A stretch of DNA of 64,000 nt from Gaiellasilicea sp037721555. GTDB taxonomy: Bacteria > Actinomycetota > Thermoleophilia > Gaiellales > Gaiellaceae. The position numbers and the translations under genes were made by a program. The notes under the pieces are model-generated. The model made no database searches. It had not been told where the DNA came from and saw nothing but the letters and a program-made list of their open reading frames with translations. This document shows, in pieces, positions 27,033 through 35,782 of the stretch. Positions within the stretch are counted from its first letter, which is position 1. Every line of letters starts with the position of its first letter. The stretch spans positions 1 to 64,000 of the forward strand of contig JBBJOI010000012.1 in assembly GCA_037721555.1 (NCBI GenBank), given 5' to 3'.

Positions 27033-27809
27033 ATGTCCCGCTTCGACGGCAAGCGAGCGCTCGTCCTGGGTGTCGCGAACAAACGCTCGATTGCGTGGGC
27101 GATCGCCCACAGGCTGGCGGATGAGGGCGCCGAGCTCGCGTTCACCTTTCAGGGCGAGCGCATCGAGGGAAACGTGCGGCAGCTCGCGGGATCGGTGTCC
27201 TCGCCGCTCGTCACGTTGTGCGACGTGCGCTCCGACGAGGACATCGAGCGCGTCTTCCGGGAGGTCGCCGAGCTCTGGCCCGAGGGCTTCGACGTGCTCA
27301 TCCACTCCGTCGCCTTCGCGGCCGCCGAGGATCTGGAGGGTCGTTTCACGGACACGCCGCGCGACCGGTTCTGGCTGGCCGTCGACATCAGCGCCTACTC
27401 GCTCGTGGCGACGGCGCGGGCGGCCGAGCCGCTGATGGAGCGCCGCGGTGGCGGCGCGATCGTGACGATGACGTACCTCGGCGGCGAGCGTGCCGTTCCG
27501 CACTACAACGTGATGGGGGTGGCGAAGGCGACGCTCGATGCCTCCGTCAAGTACCTGGCCTGGGATCTCGGCGCCAAGTCGATCCGGGTCAATGCAGTCT
27601 CCGCGGGCCCTGTTCGAACGCTGGCGGCGCGCTCGATCTCGGGCTTCACCGAGATGGAGCGAGTGTTCGAGGAGCGTGCTCCGATGAGGCGGCACATCGA
27701 CGCCGACGACGTCGCCGCGGGCGCCGCCTACCTGCTCTCAGACGACGCCAAGAACGTGACGGGGACAACGCTCTACGTCGACTCTGGGTATCACTCGATG
27801 GGTATGTAA
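27033..27809 (+). CDS. fabI: Enoyl-[acyl-carrier-protein] reductase (NADH), FabI type
   Basis: 258 residues. FabI catalyses the last step of each fatty-acid elongation round and is the triclosan target. The divergent SDR cofactor motif GVANKRSIAWAIA, SVAFA, and the Tyr158-x6-Lys165 pair in YNVMGVAK are diagnostic. It ends with VDSGYHSMGM. ATG start. It diverges from the protease gene across 131 bases with no clear promoter. Confidence 0.95.
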   Translation: MSRFDGKRALVLGVANKRSIAWAIAHRLADEGAELAFTFQGERIEGNVRQLAGSVSSPLVTLCDVRSDEDIERVFREVAELWPEGFDVLIHSVAFAAAEDLEGRFTDTPRDRFWLAVDISAYSLVATARAAEPLMERRGGGAIVTMTYLGGERAVPHYNVMGVAKATLDASVKYLAWDLGAKSIRVNAVSAGPVRTLAARSISGFTEMERVFEERAPMRRHIDADDVAAGAAYLLSDDAKNVTGTTLYVDSGYHSMGM

Positions 27810-27849
27810 CGCGGCCGGCACGCTGCCGTACACTCGGCGTGGTGAACGA

Positions 27850-28344
27850 GTGGTGAACGTCGACGCGGCACAAGATCAACTCGAGGAAGAGCAGGCCGCC
27901 GAGGACAAGAAGGAGCAGCTCGAGCGCGAGCACTCTGAGCTGCTCGAGGAGCTGCGCTCCCTGATCCCCGGCGCGGAGGTGCTGTTCGGTTTCCTGCTCG
28001 CGATCCGCTTCACTGGGCAGTTCGCAGACCTCACCGACACGCAGCGCTACGTCTACTACGGAACGCTCCTCAGCACCGCGGTTGCGCTCGTGATGCTGCT
28101 TGCGCCTGCAGCGTTCCACCGCATCCGCTTTCGCGAGGGCGACAAGGAGGTGATGCTGCAGAAAGGGAATCGCGAGGCGATCGCAGGGACGGTCGCGATC
28201 GCGCTCGCGTTCACGGGCGTGCTGTTCCTCGTCACCGACCTCGTCTTCAGCGTCCCCGTCGCGGTCGTCGTTGCGGGCGCCTTCTTCGCGCTCACCGCCT
28301 GGCGGTGGTGGGTGATCGCGCTCATCCGCGAGGCAAAGGACTGA
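27850..28344 (+). CDS. DUF6328 family membrane protein
   Basis: 164 residues: an acidic, coiled-coil-prone N-terminus (about 1-40), then four hydrophobic helices with QRYVYYGTLLSTA and AFHRIRFREGDKE between them, the pattern of DUF6328 proteins common in actinobacteria. No function is established for the family. It starts at GTG, 40 bases after fabI, and its end overlaps the convergent membrane-protein gene by 23 bases. Confidence 0.8.
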   Translation: MVNVDAAQDQLEEEQAAEDKKEQLEREHSELLEELRSLIPGAEVLFGFLLAIRFTGQFADLTDTQRYVYYGTLLSTAVALVMLLAPAAFHRIRFREGDKEVMLQKGNREAIAGTVAIALAFTGVLFLVTDLVFSVPVAVVVAGAFFALTAWRWWVIALIREAKD

Positions 28345-29944
28345 CCTGCTCGAGGCGGTGGAGCGTTAGCTCACCGTCACGCGCTGTCTCCACGTACCCG
28401 CGCGCGGTCAGCGCGTCGAGGACCCGGTCGAGGCAGCGGCTGCGGCCGTGATAGAGCCCGCGATGGAGAAGCACCGTCCGGGGAAGCTCGGCGAGGCGGT
28501 CGCCGCACGTGAGCGGCTCCAAGGCCTGCAGCGCCTCGGCCGCCTCGGTCGGGGCTACCGTCGAGTAGCCGCTGTACCGGAGGCCCGGCGCCTGGGTCGC
28601 GTAGTAGCCGTAGACGCTCGCCTCCTGGCGGTCGGGCAGGAAGACTGGCAACTCGAGCAGCGGAACGTCGTCTGCCCGGGCGGCGTAGGCGCGGTTGGAC
28701 GGATCCGCGGCAGTGGGACGGAAGAGCTCGACTCCCGCACGTAGGTCGAGCGCAACGAGCGTCAGTGCCGCGAGCGCCGCGGGTCGCGGCGCCCGGGCGA
28801 GCGCAGAGGCGACGAGGCCGGCAAGGCAGAGGCAGGCGATCGGCAGGAACCGCTCCGGCACCCGCGTCTCGCGCAGCCCGGGCAGGTTCCGCCACAACTC
28901 CTCGTAGAACGGCAGGTTGCCGCCGAGCGCGAGCAGCACCGGAACGAGTGCTCCGACCCCAAGCCCAACCGCCAGCCGCTGCTGTGCGTGCACCAGCACA
29001 GCGAGACCGGCGGCGGCCAGGAGCGGCGTCAACCAGCCCAGGAAGACGAAGCTTTCGATCCCGTGCCGGCCATCGCGAGCGACGAAGTCCGCCAGTTCTG
29101 CGGAGTAGCGCTCGACCTGTGCGAAGGAGCGCCCGCCCGCGCCGGTCGAGCCGCGGATCGAGACCATGTATACGAGGAGGCCGGCGGCGATCGCGGGTGC
29201 GCCGAGCAGGAGCGCGCGGAGCCCCCCACGGCCCCGGAGTGCCGCGTACACGACGACGAACGGGATCGCGCCGAGCGCGAGGTGCACCTGCCCGGAGAGC
29301 GGGATCGATGCGAGAGCGGCAGCAGCGACGAGCGTCAGGCGCCGTTCGAGCGCCCAGAGCGCGAGCGGCAACAGCATCGAGACCGGTGCGAGCAGGTGAC
29401 CCGCCGAGGCCTGCGCGGCGCGGTAGGGAGCGAGTGCGAACACGAGCCCGCCGACGAGCGCCGCCGGCCGCGGTAGGCCAAGCGACCCGAGCCAGAGGAA
29501 CGTCAGCACCCCCGCTGCCGGATACGAGAGCAACAGGAAGGCATTCCAGCCGCCGACGAGGCCGAAGAGGCGCTCGAGCGGCCAGAAGGCGAGCCCGAAC
29601 GGCCAGGCGGCGAAGTTGGCTCGAGGCTCGGCGGCGGGCCGGAAGCTGTACGGGTCGAGCCACGGCGCGGCGCCGCGCTCAAGCTGGTGCCCGGGCAGCC
29701 AGAGCTGGTAAGCGGCTTGCAGGTGGTCCCCTGGCGCCGCCTCACCGTGTCCCGGCAGGCCCTCAGCCAGGAAGCTCTCGTCCGCGTGGTGCAGTGCCGG
29801 CCAGGTGGAGATCGCGCCTGCGCAGAGGTAGAGCGCGAAGGCGAGGAGGACGGGGCCTGTCGTTACAAGGCGCGTTCTTACAAAGCCCGGGCGGCCGTGA
29901 GCAGCGCGTCGAAGTCGGGCACCTCCGAGTCCGCGTACCGCCAC
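28322..29944 (-). CDS. Polytopic membrane protein, possibly GT-C-like glycosyltransferase
   Basis: About 540 residues with roughly ten hydrophobic segments and a long first extracytoplasmic loop (WPALHHADESF, then a DPYSF segment), the layout of GT-C fold mannosyl- or arabinosyltransferase-like proteins; no catalytic motif is certain. The C-terminal 150 residues are soluble. GTG 29944 is chosen as the first start before the membrane region and overlaps the selenoprotein gene by 67 bases. It is the last gene of the sigma-factor operon. Confidence 0.7.
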   Translation of the reverse strand: MAVRGLGGARLRRAAHGRPGFVRTRLVTTGPVLLAFALYLCAGAISTWPALHHADESFLAEGLPGHGEAAPGDHLQAAYQLWLPGHQLERGAAPWLDPYSFRPAAEPRANFAAWPFGLAFWPLERLFGLVGGWNAFLLLSYPAAGVLTFLWLGSLGLPRPAALVGGLVFALAPYRAAQASAGHLLAPVSMLLPLALWALERRLTLVAAAALASIPLSGQVHLALGAIPFVVVYAALRGRGGLRALLLGAPAIAAGLLVYMVSIRGSTGAGGRSFAQVERYSAELADFVARDGRHGIESFVFLGWLTPLLAAAGLAVLVHAQQRLAVGLGVGALVPVLLALGGNLPFYEELWRNLPGLRETRVPERFLPIACLCLAGLVASALARAPRPAALAALTLVALDLRAGVELFRPTAADPSNRAYAARADDVPLLELPVFLPDRQEASVYGYYATQAPGLRYSGYSTVAPTEAAEALQALEPLTCGDRLAELPRTVLLHRGLYHGRSRCLDRVLDALTARGYVETARDGELTLHRLEQVSPLPRG

Positions 29945-30303
29945 GATGCGCTGACCGTACCGTCCTCGCGGACGAGAACCGCCGATCGCTCCGGCACGCC
30001 TTCCATCCCCCGGAACGTTCGCGTGGCCGCATACCCTCCGGCCAGGGCGCCGTTCCAGTCCGAGAGAAGCGGTGTCTCGATCCCGAGCGCCTGCTTCCAC
30101 GCGCGGTGCGACCAGGGCGAGTCGCGCGAGACGCCGAAGACCCGGATGCCTGCGGCGGCGAACTCGGCCTCTCTGTCACGCAGGAGGCGCAGCTCCTGGG
30201 TTCAGGTGGGTGACCAGTCGAAGAGGTAGAAGAGGAGCAGGACGGGGCCTGCCTCGAGCAACGCCTCGAGCTCGATGGCCTCGCCGCTGTCGCGCCAGAT
30301 CAC
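29878..30303 (-). CDS. Selenocysteine-containing peroxiredoxin (AhpC/TSA family)
   Basis: 141 residues if the in-frame TGA at 30204-30202 is read as Sec34. Before it is LLLFYLFDWSPT and after it TQELRLLRDREAEFAAAGI, so the recoded residue sits where peroxiredoxins have the peroxidatic Cys (P-x3-T/S-x2-C region). Homology continues through VFGVSRDSPWSHRAWKQ and a C-terminal strand (SAVLVREDGTVSASWRYAD), ending at TAA 29878. GTG 30303 begins right at the first strand, ten bases after the propeller gene. It probably reduces peroxides with an external thiol, since no resolving Cys is visible. Confidence 0.85.
30167..30188 (-). promoter_or_regulatory. Candidate bacterial SECIS element of the peroxiredoxin gene
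   Basis: Counting from the UGA, bases +14 to +21 (GCCUCCUG) pair with +27 to +35 (CAG-A-GAGGC, one bulged A), closing a five-base loop CGUGA at +22 to +26 with G in the second position. Loop size, distance and the early G agree with the SelB-binding hairpin of bacterial selenoprotein mRNAs. Drawn by eye. Confidence 0.55.
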
Positions 30304-30313
30304 GCAGGGGAGC

Positions 30314-31273
30314 CTACGGGAGGAGGATGAAGGCGACGCCTGCAGGACTCCCGCCCAGTCGGGTGCGGCGCAGCTGTCCGCTCGAGGTGTCCCAGTCGAT
30401 GAGTGAGGCGCTGCCGGGGCAGGTCGCGACGACCCGCCACCTGTGGACTGTCGCGAGGGCGCGGGCGCCAGGACAGCCTTCCGCGGACTGGAGGATCCGA
30501 CCGTCGCGCAACGCCGCGACCCGCACACGACCTTCGACCTCGTCGGCTACCCAGACCCGGTCTCCCGTGTAGAAGTTGACGAGGATGTCGCCGGTGCGCC
30601 CTGCGACGTCGCGCCGAAAGGCGACGCGGCGCCGTCCCCAGTCGATGCGGGCGATCGAGCCGCTGTCCCCGTATGAGACGAGCACGTCCGCGGTGTCGGG
30701 TCGCTCTGAGACCGACCGCACGACGCCGCCGACCTGTATTCGCGCGAGCACGCGTTGTTGCCGGACGGCAACGAGTGCGAGGGACGGCAAGCGCTCGTCG
30801 GCGATCACGGCCAGGTCGCCGACCGCGAGCGCACGCGGCCGGCCGCCGACCTCGATCCGCGCCACGATCCGCCGGCTGCGCAGGTCGAGCACGACGAGCT
30901 GCCCGCGGCTCGTGTCGGTCACGTAGGCGCGTAGCGCGTCGACGACGATCCCGCTCGGCCGCCCGAACCCGCGCCAGACCTTCACGATTCGGCGCGTGCG
31001 GGCGTCGATCATCGTCACCGCGCCGGCGGCGGGGCTCGTGACGAGCACGAAGTTGCGACCTCCGGGCTCGTGGTAGGCCGCGAGCTCCTGCGGGCCACGC
31101 GGGACGCGCACACGTGCGAGGACACGTCCGGTGCCGAGGAGGACGACTGCGAGCTCGGAAGCGGCCGGAATCGCGACGAAGGCGACCGGCGTGCCGCCCG
31201 TGTGAGCGCCGCCCGCTGCGCCGGCACCTACCAGAGCGCACAGCACGAGCGCCGTAACCGCGCGTCTGGTCAC
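30314..31273 (-). CDS. Secreted beta-propeller (YVTN/PQQ-like repeat) protein
   Basis: 319 residues. A signal peptide (MTRRAVTALVLCALVGAG, Ala-rich cleavage region) is followed by about six repeats of the form VxVxD-x-R-xRRIVxxI, as in YVTN or NHL-type propellers. No enzymatic motif is seen; such proteins usually bind ligands or partner proteins at the cell surface. GTG overlaps the stop of the peptidase gene (GTGA), so translation is coupled. Confidence 0.75.
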   Translation of the reverse strand: MTRRAVTALVLCALVGAGAAGGAHTGGTPVAFVAIPAASELAVVLLGTGRVLARVRVPRGPQELAAYHEPGGRNFVLVTSPAAGAVTMIDARTRRIVKVWRGFGRPSGIVVDALRAYVTDTSRGQLVVLDLRSRRIVARIEVGGRPRALAVGDLAVIADERLPSLALVAVRQQRVLARIQVGGVVRSVSERPDTADVLVSYGDSGSIARIDWGRRRVAFRRDVAGRTGDILVNFYTGDRVWVADEVEGRVRVAALRDGRILQSAEGCPGARALATVHRWRVVATCPGSASLIDWDTSSGQLRRTRLGGSPAGVAFILLP

Positions 31274-32802
31274 GGCTTCACCAGCCGCAGGATCGCGTCC
31301 GCATGCCGCCGTGCGCGGGCGGGCGACAGCTCTCCTGCGGGCAGCTCGACGACGAACGCGGTCTGGCCGAGGCCGTTCTGCCAGCGGGTTGCGGCGCCGT
31401 CCGGCCAAGCCAGCGCGCGGTATCGCTCTCCGGTCAGGCGCGCGTAGCGCGTGGCTGCCGCCCGGCTCTCACCCCAGGCCCGCACGACCGCCTGCGGCTG
31501 ATGGAACCAGACGGTCGCGTCGGGCCGGATGCGCCGGATGAGGTCGCGTGCGATTTGCGTCTCCGGCTGGGAGAAGGCGTCGAAGTCGCGGTTGAGGTCA
31601 GCGCCGCGTGCATTCCCGCGCGTCCCTGCCGCGAGCCCGTCCGGGTTGAGGTTCTGGATCACCCAGAGGTCGAGCGCGATCGGACGGAGCAGGTTGACGA
31701 GCCGCTCGGTCACCGCCATTCCCGCGCACTCGTTCCCGTGGATACAGCCGACGACGAGAACTCTCGCCCGCGACCGTGGATTGCCGAAGCGTGCAGCGCG
31801 GATCGGCCGGCCCTCCGAAGAACGACCGAGTAAACCCGACGAGTGACGGTTCCTGGCCGAGCGGCCGTAGGCCGTCACGCGCGTGCTCTCGAGCAGTGCC
31901 ACCGCCTGTTCCCGCACCCGCTCCGTATGGGCGCGATCGAGCTTGACGAACGCCTGGAAGACGCGCCCGTCCATGCGGAATGTGACTCCGTGGGCCGCTC
32001 CGAAGCCCTTGTACAGCCGCCGCGGTCCGAGCTCGAGCGGTGCCTGCTCGCTCTGGACGAACCGCTTGCGCAGCGTCCCATAGTCGTAGAGCCACAGGCG
32101 CAGGCGTGCGGCGGAAACGTGCGTGGAGCCGTCGTCCGGGTGCGCCAGCGCGCTCCAGCCGGCCGGCAGCAGCAGCTCGTGCCCGTAGATCTTGTTCTCC
32201 CAGCGGCGCGTCGGCGCAAGCGCCAACCGGACGTGCAGGTGGTTGTCGTGGTTTCGGAGGCGTTGCACGATCGGGCTCGGGCCGCGCAGGCCGACGGTCG
32301 GGCCGACGAAGACGCGCTGGGCTCCCGCCTGGACGAAGCGGTCGACGAGATCCTGTGCGAGCCGGCGGTCGACCTGCGCAGCGGTGCGCGCGCCCCGCTC
32401 TCGCCGGTCGTGGCGCGGGTAGAGGACGTCGACGTCGAGACCGTTCTGGTGGGAGACATGACCGAGCCCGCCGAAGCGGGCGCCGAAGTCGCCGCCGCCG
32501 GGCCGGCTGAGGTCGCCGATCCCGACCCGCGGCGCCTCCGGATGTTCGGCAGCGAAGTCGTCGAGCACGCGGAGCACCACCCTCACGAGGCGGTCGCTGC
32601 CGACCCGCCTCCAGTCGCGGTTCGGCGTCTGCCGCCGGATGGGATCCCAGGTGAAGAACGTGCGTCCCTCGGCGGGAAGCTGCACCCCGTTCACGAGCTG
32701 TCCGTCCCAGTGGACGCCCAGCGAGCGCGAGGGAGGATCGCTCGCGCTCGTCCACCCCAGGCAGACGACGGCGAGCGCGGCGAGGATCAGCCCGTGCAGC
32801 AC
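31270..32802 (-). CDS. Fusion of penicillin-insensitive murein endopeptidase (M74, MepA-like) and M14 carboxypeptidase
   Basis: 510 residues with a signal peptide or anchor at about 1-20. Residues 28-200 match MepA: GDLSRPGGG, then HVSHQNGLDVDV with zinc ligands at His115/118 and Asp123/125, and DNHLHVR with His188/190. Residues about 330-510 are an M14 zinc carboxypeptidase: HGNE (His355, Glu358), NLNPDGLAAGTRGN, LNRDF, third ligand His434 and a late catalytic Glu in VVELPAGE. M74 enzymes cut peptidoglycan cross-links, and MpaA-like M14 enzymes trim murein peptides. The fusion would do both outside the cell. GTG start, 16-base overlap with the anti-sigma gene. Confidence 0.85.
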   Translation of the reverse strand: MLHGLILAALAVVCLGWTSASDPPSRSLGVHWDGQLVNGVQLPAEGRTFFTWDPIRRQTPNRDWRRVGSDRLVRVVLRVLDDFAAEHPEAPRVGIGDLSRPGGGDFGARFGGLGHVSHQNGLDVDVLYPRHDRRERGARTAAQVDRRLAQDLVDRFVQAGAQRVFVGPTVGLRGPSPIVQRLRNHDNHLHVRLALAPTRRWENKIYGHELLLPAGWSALAHPDDGSTHVSAARLRLWLYDYGTLRKRFVQSEQAPLELGPRRLYKGFGAAHGVTFRMDGRVFQAFVKLDRAHTERVREQAVALLESTRVTAYGRSARNRHSSGLLGRSSEGRPIRAARFGNPRSRARVLVVGCIHGNECAGMAVTERLVNLLRPIALDLWVIQNLNPDGLAAGTRGNARGADLNRDFDAFSQPETQIARDLIRRIRPDATVWFHQPQAVVRAWGESRAAATRYARLTGERYRALAWPDGAATRWQNGLGQTAFVVELPAGELSPARARRHADAILRLVKP

Positions 32803-33896
32803 CAGCCCTCGAGGCGCGGAAACATTCGCGAACGGAACTGAGCAGAGATGTTCGAAATCGCGCGTATCTGCTGCCGTCCGGCGACGCGGATGAAGACGAG
32901 CTGATCGGCCTCGGGCCAGCCGATAACGAGCCAGCGGCCGTCTGGCGACCAGACCGGGTTCTCGAAGCCGCCGCGACCCGAGAAGAGCTGGCGCGTCTGG
33001 CCCGACCGTGAGATCAGCTCGACGACACTCGACCCCGCGCGTGCGCTGACGAGCGCGAGTCGTCGCGCGCGCGGCGAGAGGGCCGCGCCGGTGAAGCGGC
33101 CTTCCGTCCGCAGCACGTTCTGGCTGCGGCTGTCGAAGAGGGAGCTCCTGCCTGCCGTGACCAACAGGCGTCGGTCCGCCGCCCAGTCGAGACGAACGAC
33201 GTCCCGAGCCTCATCCCGAGCGATGATCGTCCCGCGGTCGGCGTCGACCACCCGGACGAATCCGTTGCGGCGGCCATACGTCAGCACGTGCACCGAGCCG
33301 GGACGCCAGGCGGCCGCTGCGGCTGCCGCCTTGGGGTCGAGAAGGCGGTCGTTCTCGCCGTCGCCGCCGACCACGCGCATGGCGCTGCGCGACAGATAGG
33401 CGATCCGCGTGTCGGTTCGCGTCCCGCCCCAGCGCGGGAAACGTACGCGCGGTCGAGCGAGCGACCAGCGGATCTTTCCGTCCGGCTCGAGAGCGACGAG
33501 CTCGTCGCGCCTCGTCGCGACGACAAACCTCCCGAAAGGAGACCATGCCGCCTCGCGGTAGTCGCCGAGAAGTCGCTTCGAGCCGTCCGGCTGAACTATC
33601 CACGCGCCCGCATCAGAGGTGACGAGGATTCGCCCCGGCGACGGCAGCGAAAAGAGCGCCGGCTGCGCTTTCTCGACCCCGACCACCTCGCGCACCTCGT
33701 CGAGCACAGCGCGCCCCGGCGGGCTCAGCAAGCCGGCGATGACCACGAGCGTGAGCGCTATTGCGGCAATCGGCTTCCAATGAACTTGCGCCTGCGCCGG
33801 CTCGCGCTCCGCGAACGCCGCGCTCACAACCCGCCAGGCGCGCTCGCGTGCCTCGTGCTCACCGGGAATCTCGATCCATTCGAGCCTGCGCTTCAT
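32787..33896 (-). CDS. Membrane-anchored anti-sigma factor with extracytoplasmic beta-propeller
   Basis: 369 residues: a short charged cytoplasmic N-terminus (about 1-38), one transmembrane helix near 41-59 (IAAIALTLVVIAGLL), then about 300 residues of WD40/TolB-like repeats (AAWSPFGRFVVA, PVWSPDGRWLVIGW). Topology and position right after an ECF sigma gene, with ATGA overlap, suggest an anti-sigma factor that senses a signal outside. No zinc-binding ZAS motif (HxxxCxxC) is seen, so the assignment rests on context. Confidence 0.7.
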   Translation of the reverse strand: MKRRLEWIEIPGEHEARERAWRVVSAAFAEREPAQAQVHWKPIAAIALTLVVIAGLLSPPGRAVLDEVREVVGVEKAQPALFSLPSPGRILVTSDAGAWIVQPDGSKRLLGDYREAAWSPFGRFVVATRRDELVALEPDGKIRWSLARPRVRFPRWGGTRTDTRIAYLSRSAMRVVGGDGENDRLLDPKAAAAAAAWRPGSVHVLTYGRRNGFVRVVDADRGTIIARDEARDVVRLDWAADRRLLVTAGRSSLFDSRSQNVLRTEGRFTGAALSPRARRLALVSARAGSSVVELISRSGQTRQLFSGRGGFENPVWSPDGRWLVIGWPEADQLVFIRVAGRQQIRAISNISAQFRSRMFPRLEGWCCTG

Positions 33897-34414
33897 GCCT
33901 TCTCCTTCAGCGCGTCGAGACCGCGCCGCAGGCGGGAGTTGACCGTCCCGCGCGGCAGGGAGAGCAGCTCGGCGATCTCGCCCGGCGTGTAGCCGAGCAG
34001 ATGGCGAAGGACGACGACCGCCCGCTGCTCCGGGCCGAGCTCTCCCATCGCCGCCAGCAGCGTCCCGTCGAGCGGCGGCGCGTCCTCGGGCGCCGCCAGC
34101 GACTCGCCGAGCTCGGCCTCCGCCCGAAGTTGCCGGGCGCGCGACCAATCGATCGCGCGGTTCACCACGATCCGATGCAGCCACGGCCCGAACGGCCGTC
34201 CGCGATCGAAGCGATCAAGTGCGCGGATCGCGGCGAGAAACGACTCCTGGGCGATGTCCTCGGCAGCGGGCGCGTCATGGACGACGAGGTAGGCGGCGCG
34301 GAACGCGCGCGGCCAATGCAGGCGGAAGAGCGCCTCGAGGTCGGAGGCCGAGCCTCGCTGCGCCCCGCGCACGAGGGCGCGCTCGTCCCTGCGCTCGTTA
34401 CTGGGGATGCGCAT
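33893..34414 (-). CDS. ECF-type RNA polymerase sigma factor
   Basis: 173 residues with sigma region 2 (DLEALFRLHWPRAFRAAYL, then DIAQESFLAAIRAL, PFGPWLHRIVVNRAID) and region 4 (LGPEQRAVVVLRHLLGYTP followed by an HTH with GEIAELLSLPRGTVNSRL). It heads a six-gene minus-strand operon whose members all overlap or abut. ATG 34414 is in the 129-base divergent spacer shared with a secreted propeller gene. Confidence 0.93.
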   Translation of the reverse strand: MRIPSNERRDERALVRGAQRGSASDLEALFRLHWPRAFRAAYLVVHDAPAAEDIAQESFLAAIRALDRFDRGRPFGPWLHRIVVNRAIDWSRARQLRAEAELGESLAAPEDAPPLDGTLLAAMGELGPEQRAVVVLRHLLGYTPGEIAELLSLPRGTVNSRLRRGLDALKEKA

Positions 34415-34543
34415 CCCGGAACGACTCTACGGCTGGGGAGTCGCAGCAGGTCCACGATTGCTCTACGAGCGAGCGGCCCCGCTAGGTCCGGGACCCGGAT
34501 GAGCGTGACAGGCGTACAGATACGACACAACAAGGAGGAACTC

Positions 34544-35689
34544 ATGCGCCGCCTGATCCCGCTCCTCGCTCTAGTCGTCGTCCCAGGGGTTGCCTCAGCG
34601 AACGGCTGCCCGACACCGTGCAGCGGTCAGATCTCCAGTCCTGAAGGAACGCAGCTCCTGTACGTCCAGCCGGCGGGAGTCGGCGGCCCTGTGCACGCCT
34701 ACGACACGACCTCGGGGGGACGGATGTTCTCGCTGCCCGCCGGTATTACGTCCGCCAACGGTCGCTCGCACGTGACGGCGAAGGAGTACGGGTTCGGCAC
34801 AGTCGTCTCGCGGCTGCGCGTCGGGAACGCGACTGTCGCAGGATCGGTACTCGTCGACGGTCGCTGGCAGCTCGCCGGCGTGGCGCCGAACGGACGCTTC
34901 GCCGCGCTCGCCCGGCAGGCGCGGGACCGGCGCGCGACCGACGTGACGATCATCGATCTCACGCGAGACCGCGTCGTGCACAGGCTCGACCTCCCCGGCG
35001 ATTTCGAGGTCGAGACGATCTCCAACGACGGGCAGCGGCTCTTCCTGATCGAGCGCCTCGCCTCGAAGACGAAATACCTCGTTCGCCTGTTCGACCTCTC
35101 CGGTAACCGCCTGACGACGAAGCCGCTGCGCGGCAAGGGCGAACCGAGCGTGATGGCCGGTTACGCGTGGAGCGGGGTCGGCTCGCCGGACGGCCGCTGG
35201 CTCCTGACGCTCTACCTGAACTCGGAGCGAAAGCTCGCTTTCGTGCACGCGCTCGACCTCGTCACGAGCAAGCCGACGTGCATCTTCCTCCCCGGCCGCG
35301 GCTCCTCCTCGAGCTTAGAGGGCTACTCGCTGACTCTGTCGCCGGACGGACGGAAGCTCTACGCCGCGAACACGGCGCTCGGCGTCCTCTCGGAAGTCGA
35401 TCTGGCGGCGCGGAGGGTGGTACGCACCGCACGGTTCACTCGCGCCGTCCGGGGGGGCAATGCGCCGACGATGAGCGGGACGATCTCGCGGTCCGGCCGG
35501 ATGCTGTACTTCAGCGGCGGCCGCGACCTCTTCGCCTACGACGCGGCGTACGGCGTCGTCCGCGGCCCGTACGCGACGCGGGGTCGCCTGAGCGGTTTCG
35601 GCTTCGGCCTTGGCGACCGGCGCGTGCACGCCCTGCGCGCCGACGGCCGCATGCTCAGCTTCGACGCAGCGACGGGCGAACAACTGTAG
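34544..35689 (+). CDS. Secreted beta-propeller / WD40-like repeat protein
   Basis: 381 residues with a signal peptide (MRRLIPLLALVVVPGVASA) and repeats with SPDGRWL and SPDGRKLYAAN blade motifs, plus an N-terminal CPTPC pair that may form a disulfide. The start is decided by AAGGAGG at 34532-34538, six bases before the ATG. It diverges from the sigma-factor operon and may belong to its regulon; its ligand is unknown. Confidence 0.75.
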   Translation: MRRLIPLLALVVVPGVASANGCPTPCSGQISSPEGTQLLYVQPAGVGGPVHAYDTTSGGRMFSLPAGITSANGRSHVTAKEYGFGTVVSRLRVGNATVAGSVLVDGRWQLAGVAPNGRFAALARQARDRRATDVTIIDLTRDRVVHRLDLPGDFEVETISNDGQRLFLIERLASKTKYLVRLFDLSGNRLTTKPLRGKGEPSVMAGYAWSGVGSPDGRWLLTLYLNSERKLAFVHALDLVTSKPTCIFLPGRGSSSSLEGYSLTLSPDGRKLYAANTALGVLSEVDLAARRVVRTARFTRAVRGGNAPTMSGTISRSGRMLYFSGGRDLFAYDAAYGVVRGPYATRGRLSGFGFGLGDRRVHALRADGRMLSFDAATGEQL

Positions 35690-35782
35690 GACTGATGTCG
35701 CTCCGAGCCGTGTCGAGGCTTAGAGCCTGGGACACGGCCGCGGGCGACGATGCCACATCGAAGCCGCGGCGTTGCGGCTCGT

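Noticed and set aside
33761..34543. Long plus-strand frame continuous with the secreted propeller gene
   Set aside because: It is antisense to the sigma and anti-sigma genes; the strong AAGGAGG and signal peptide place the real start at 34544.
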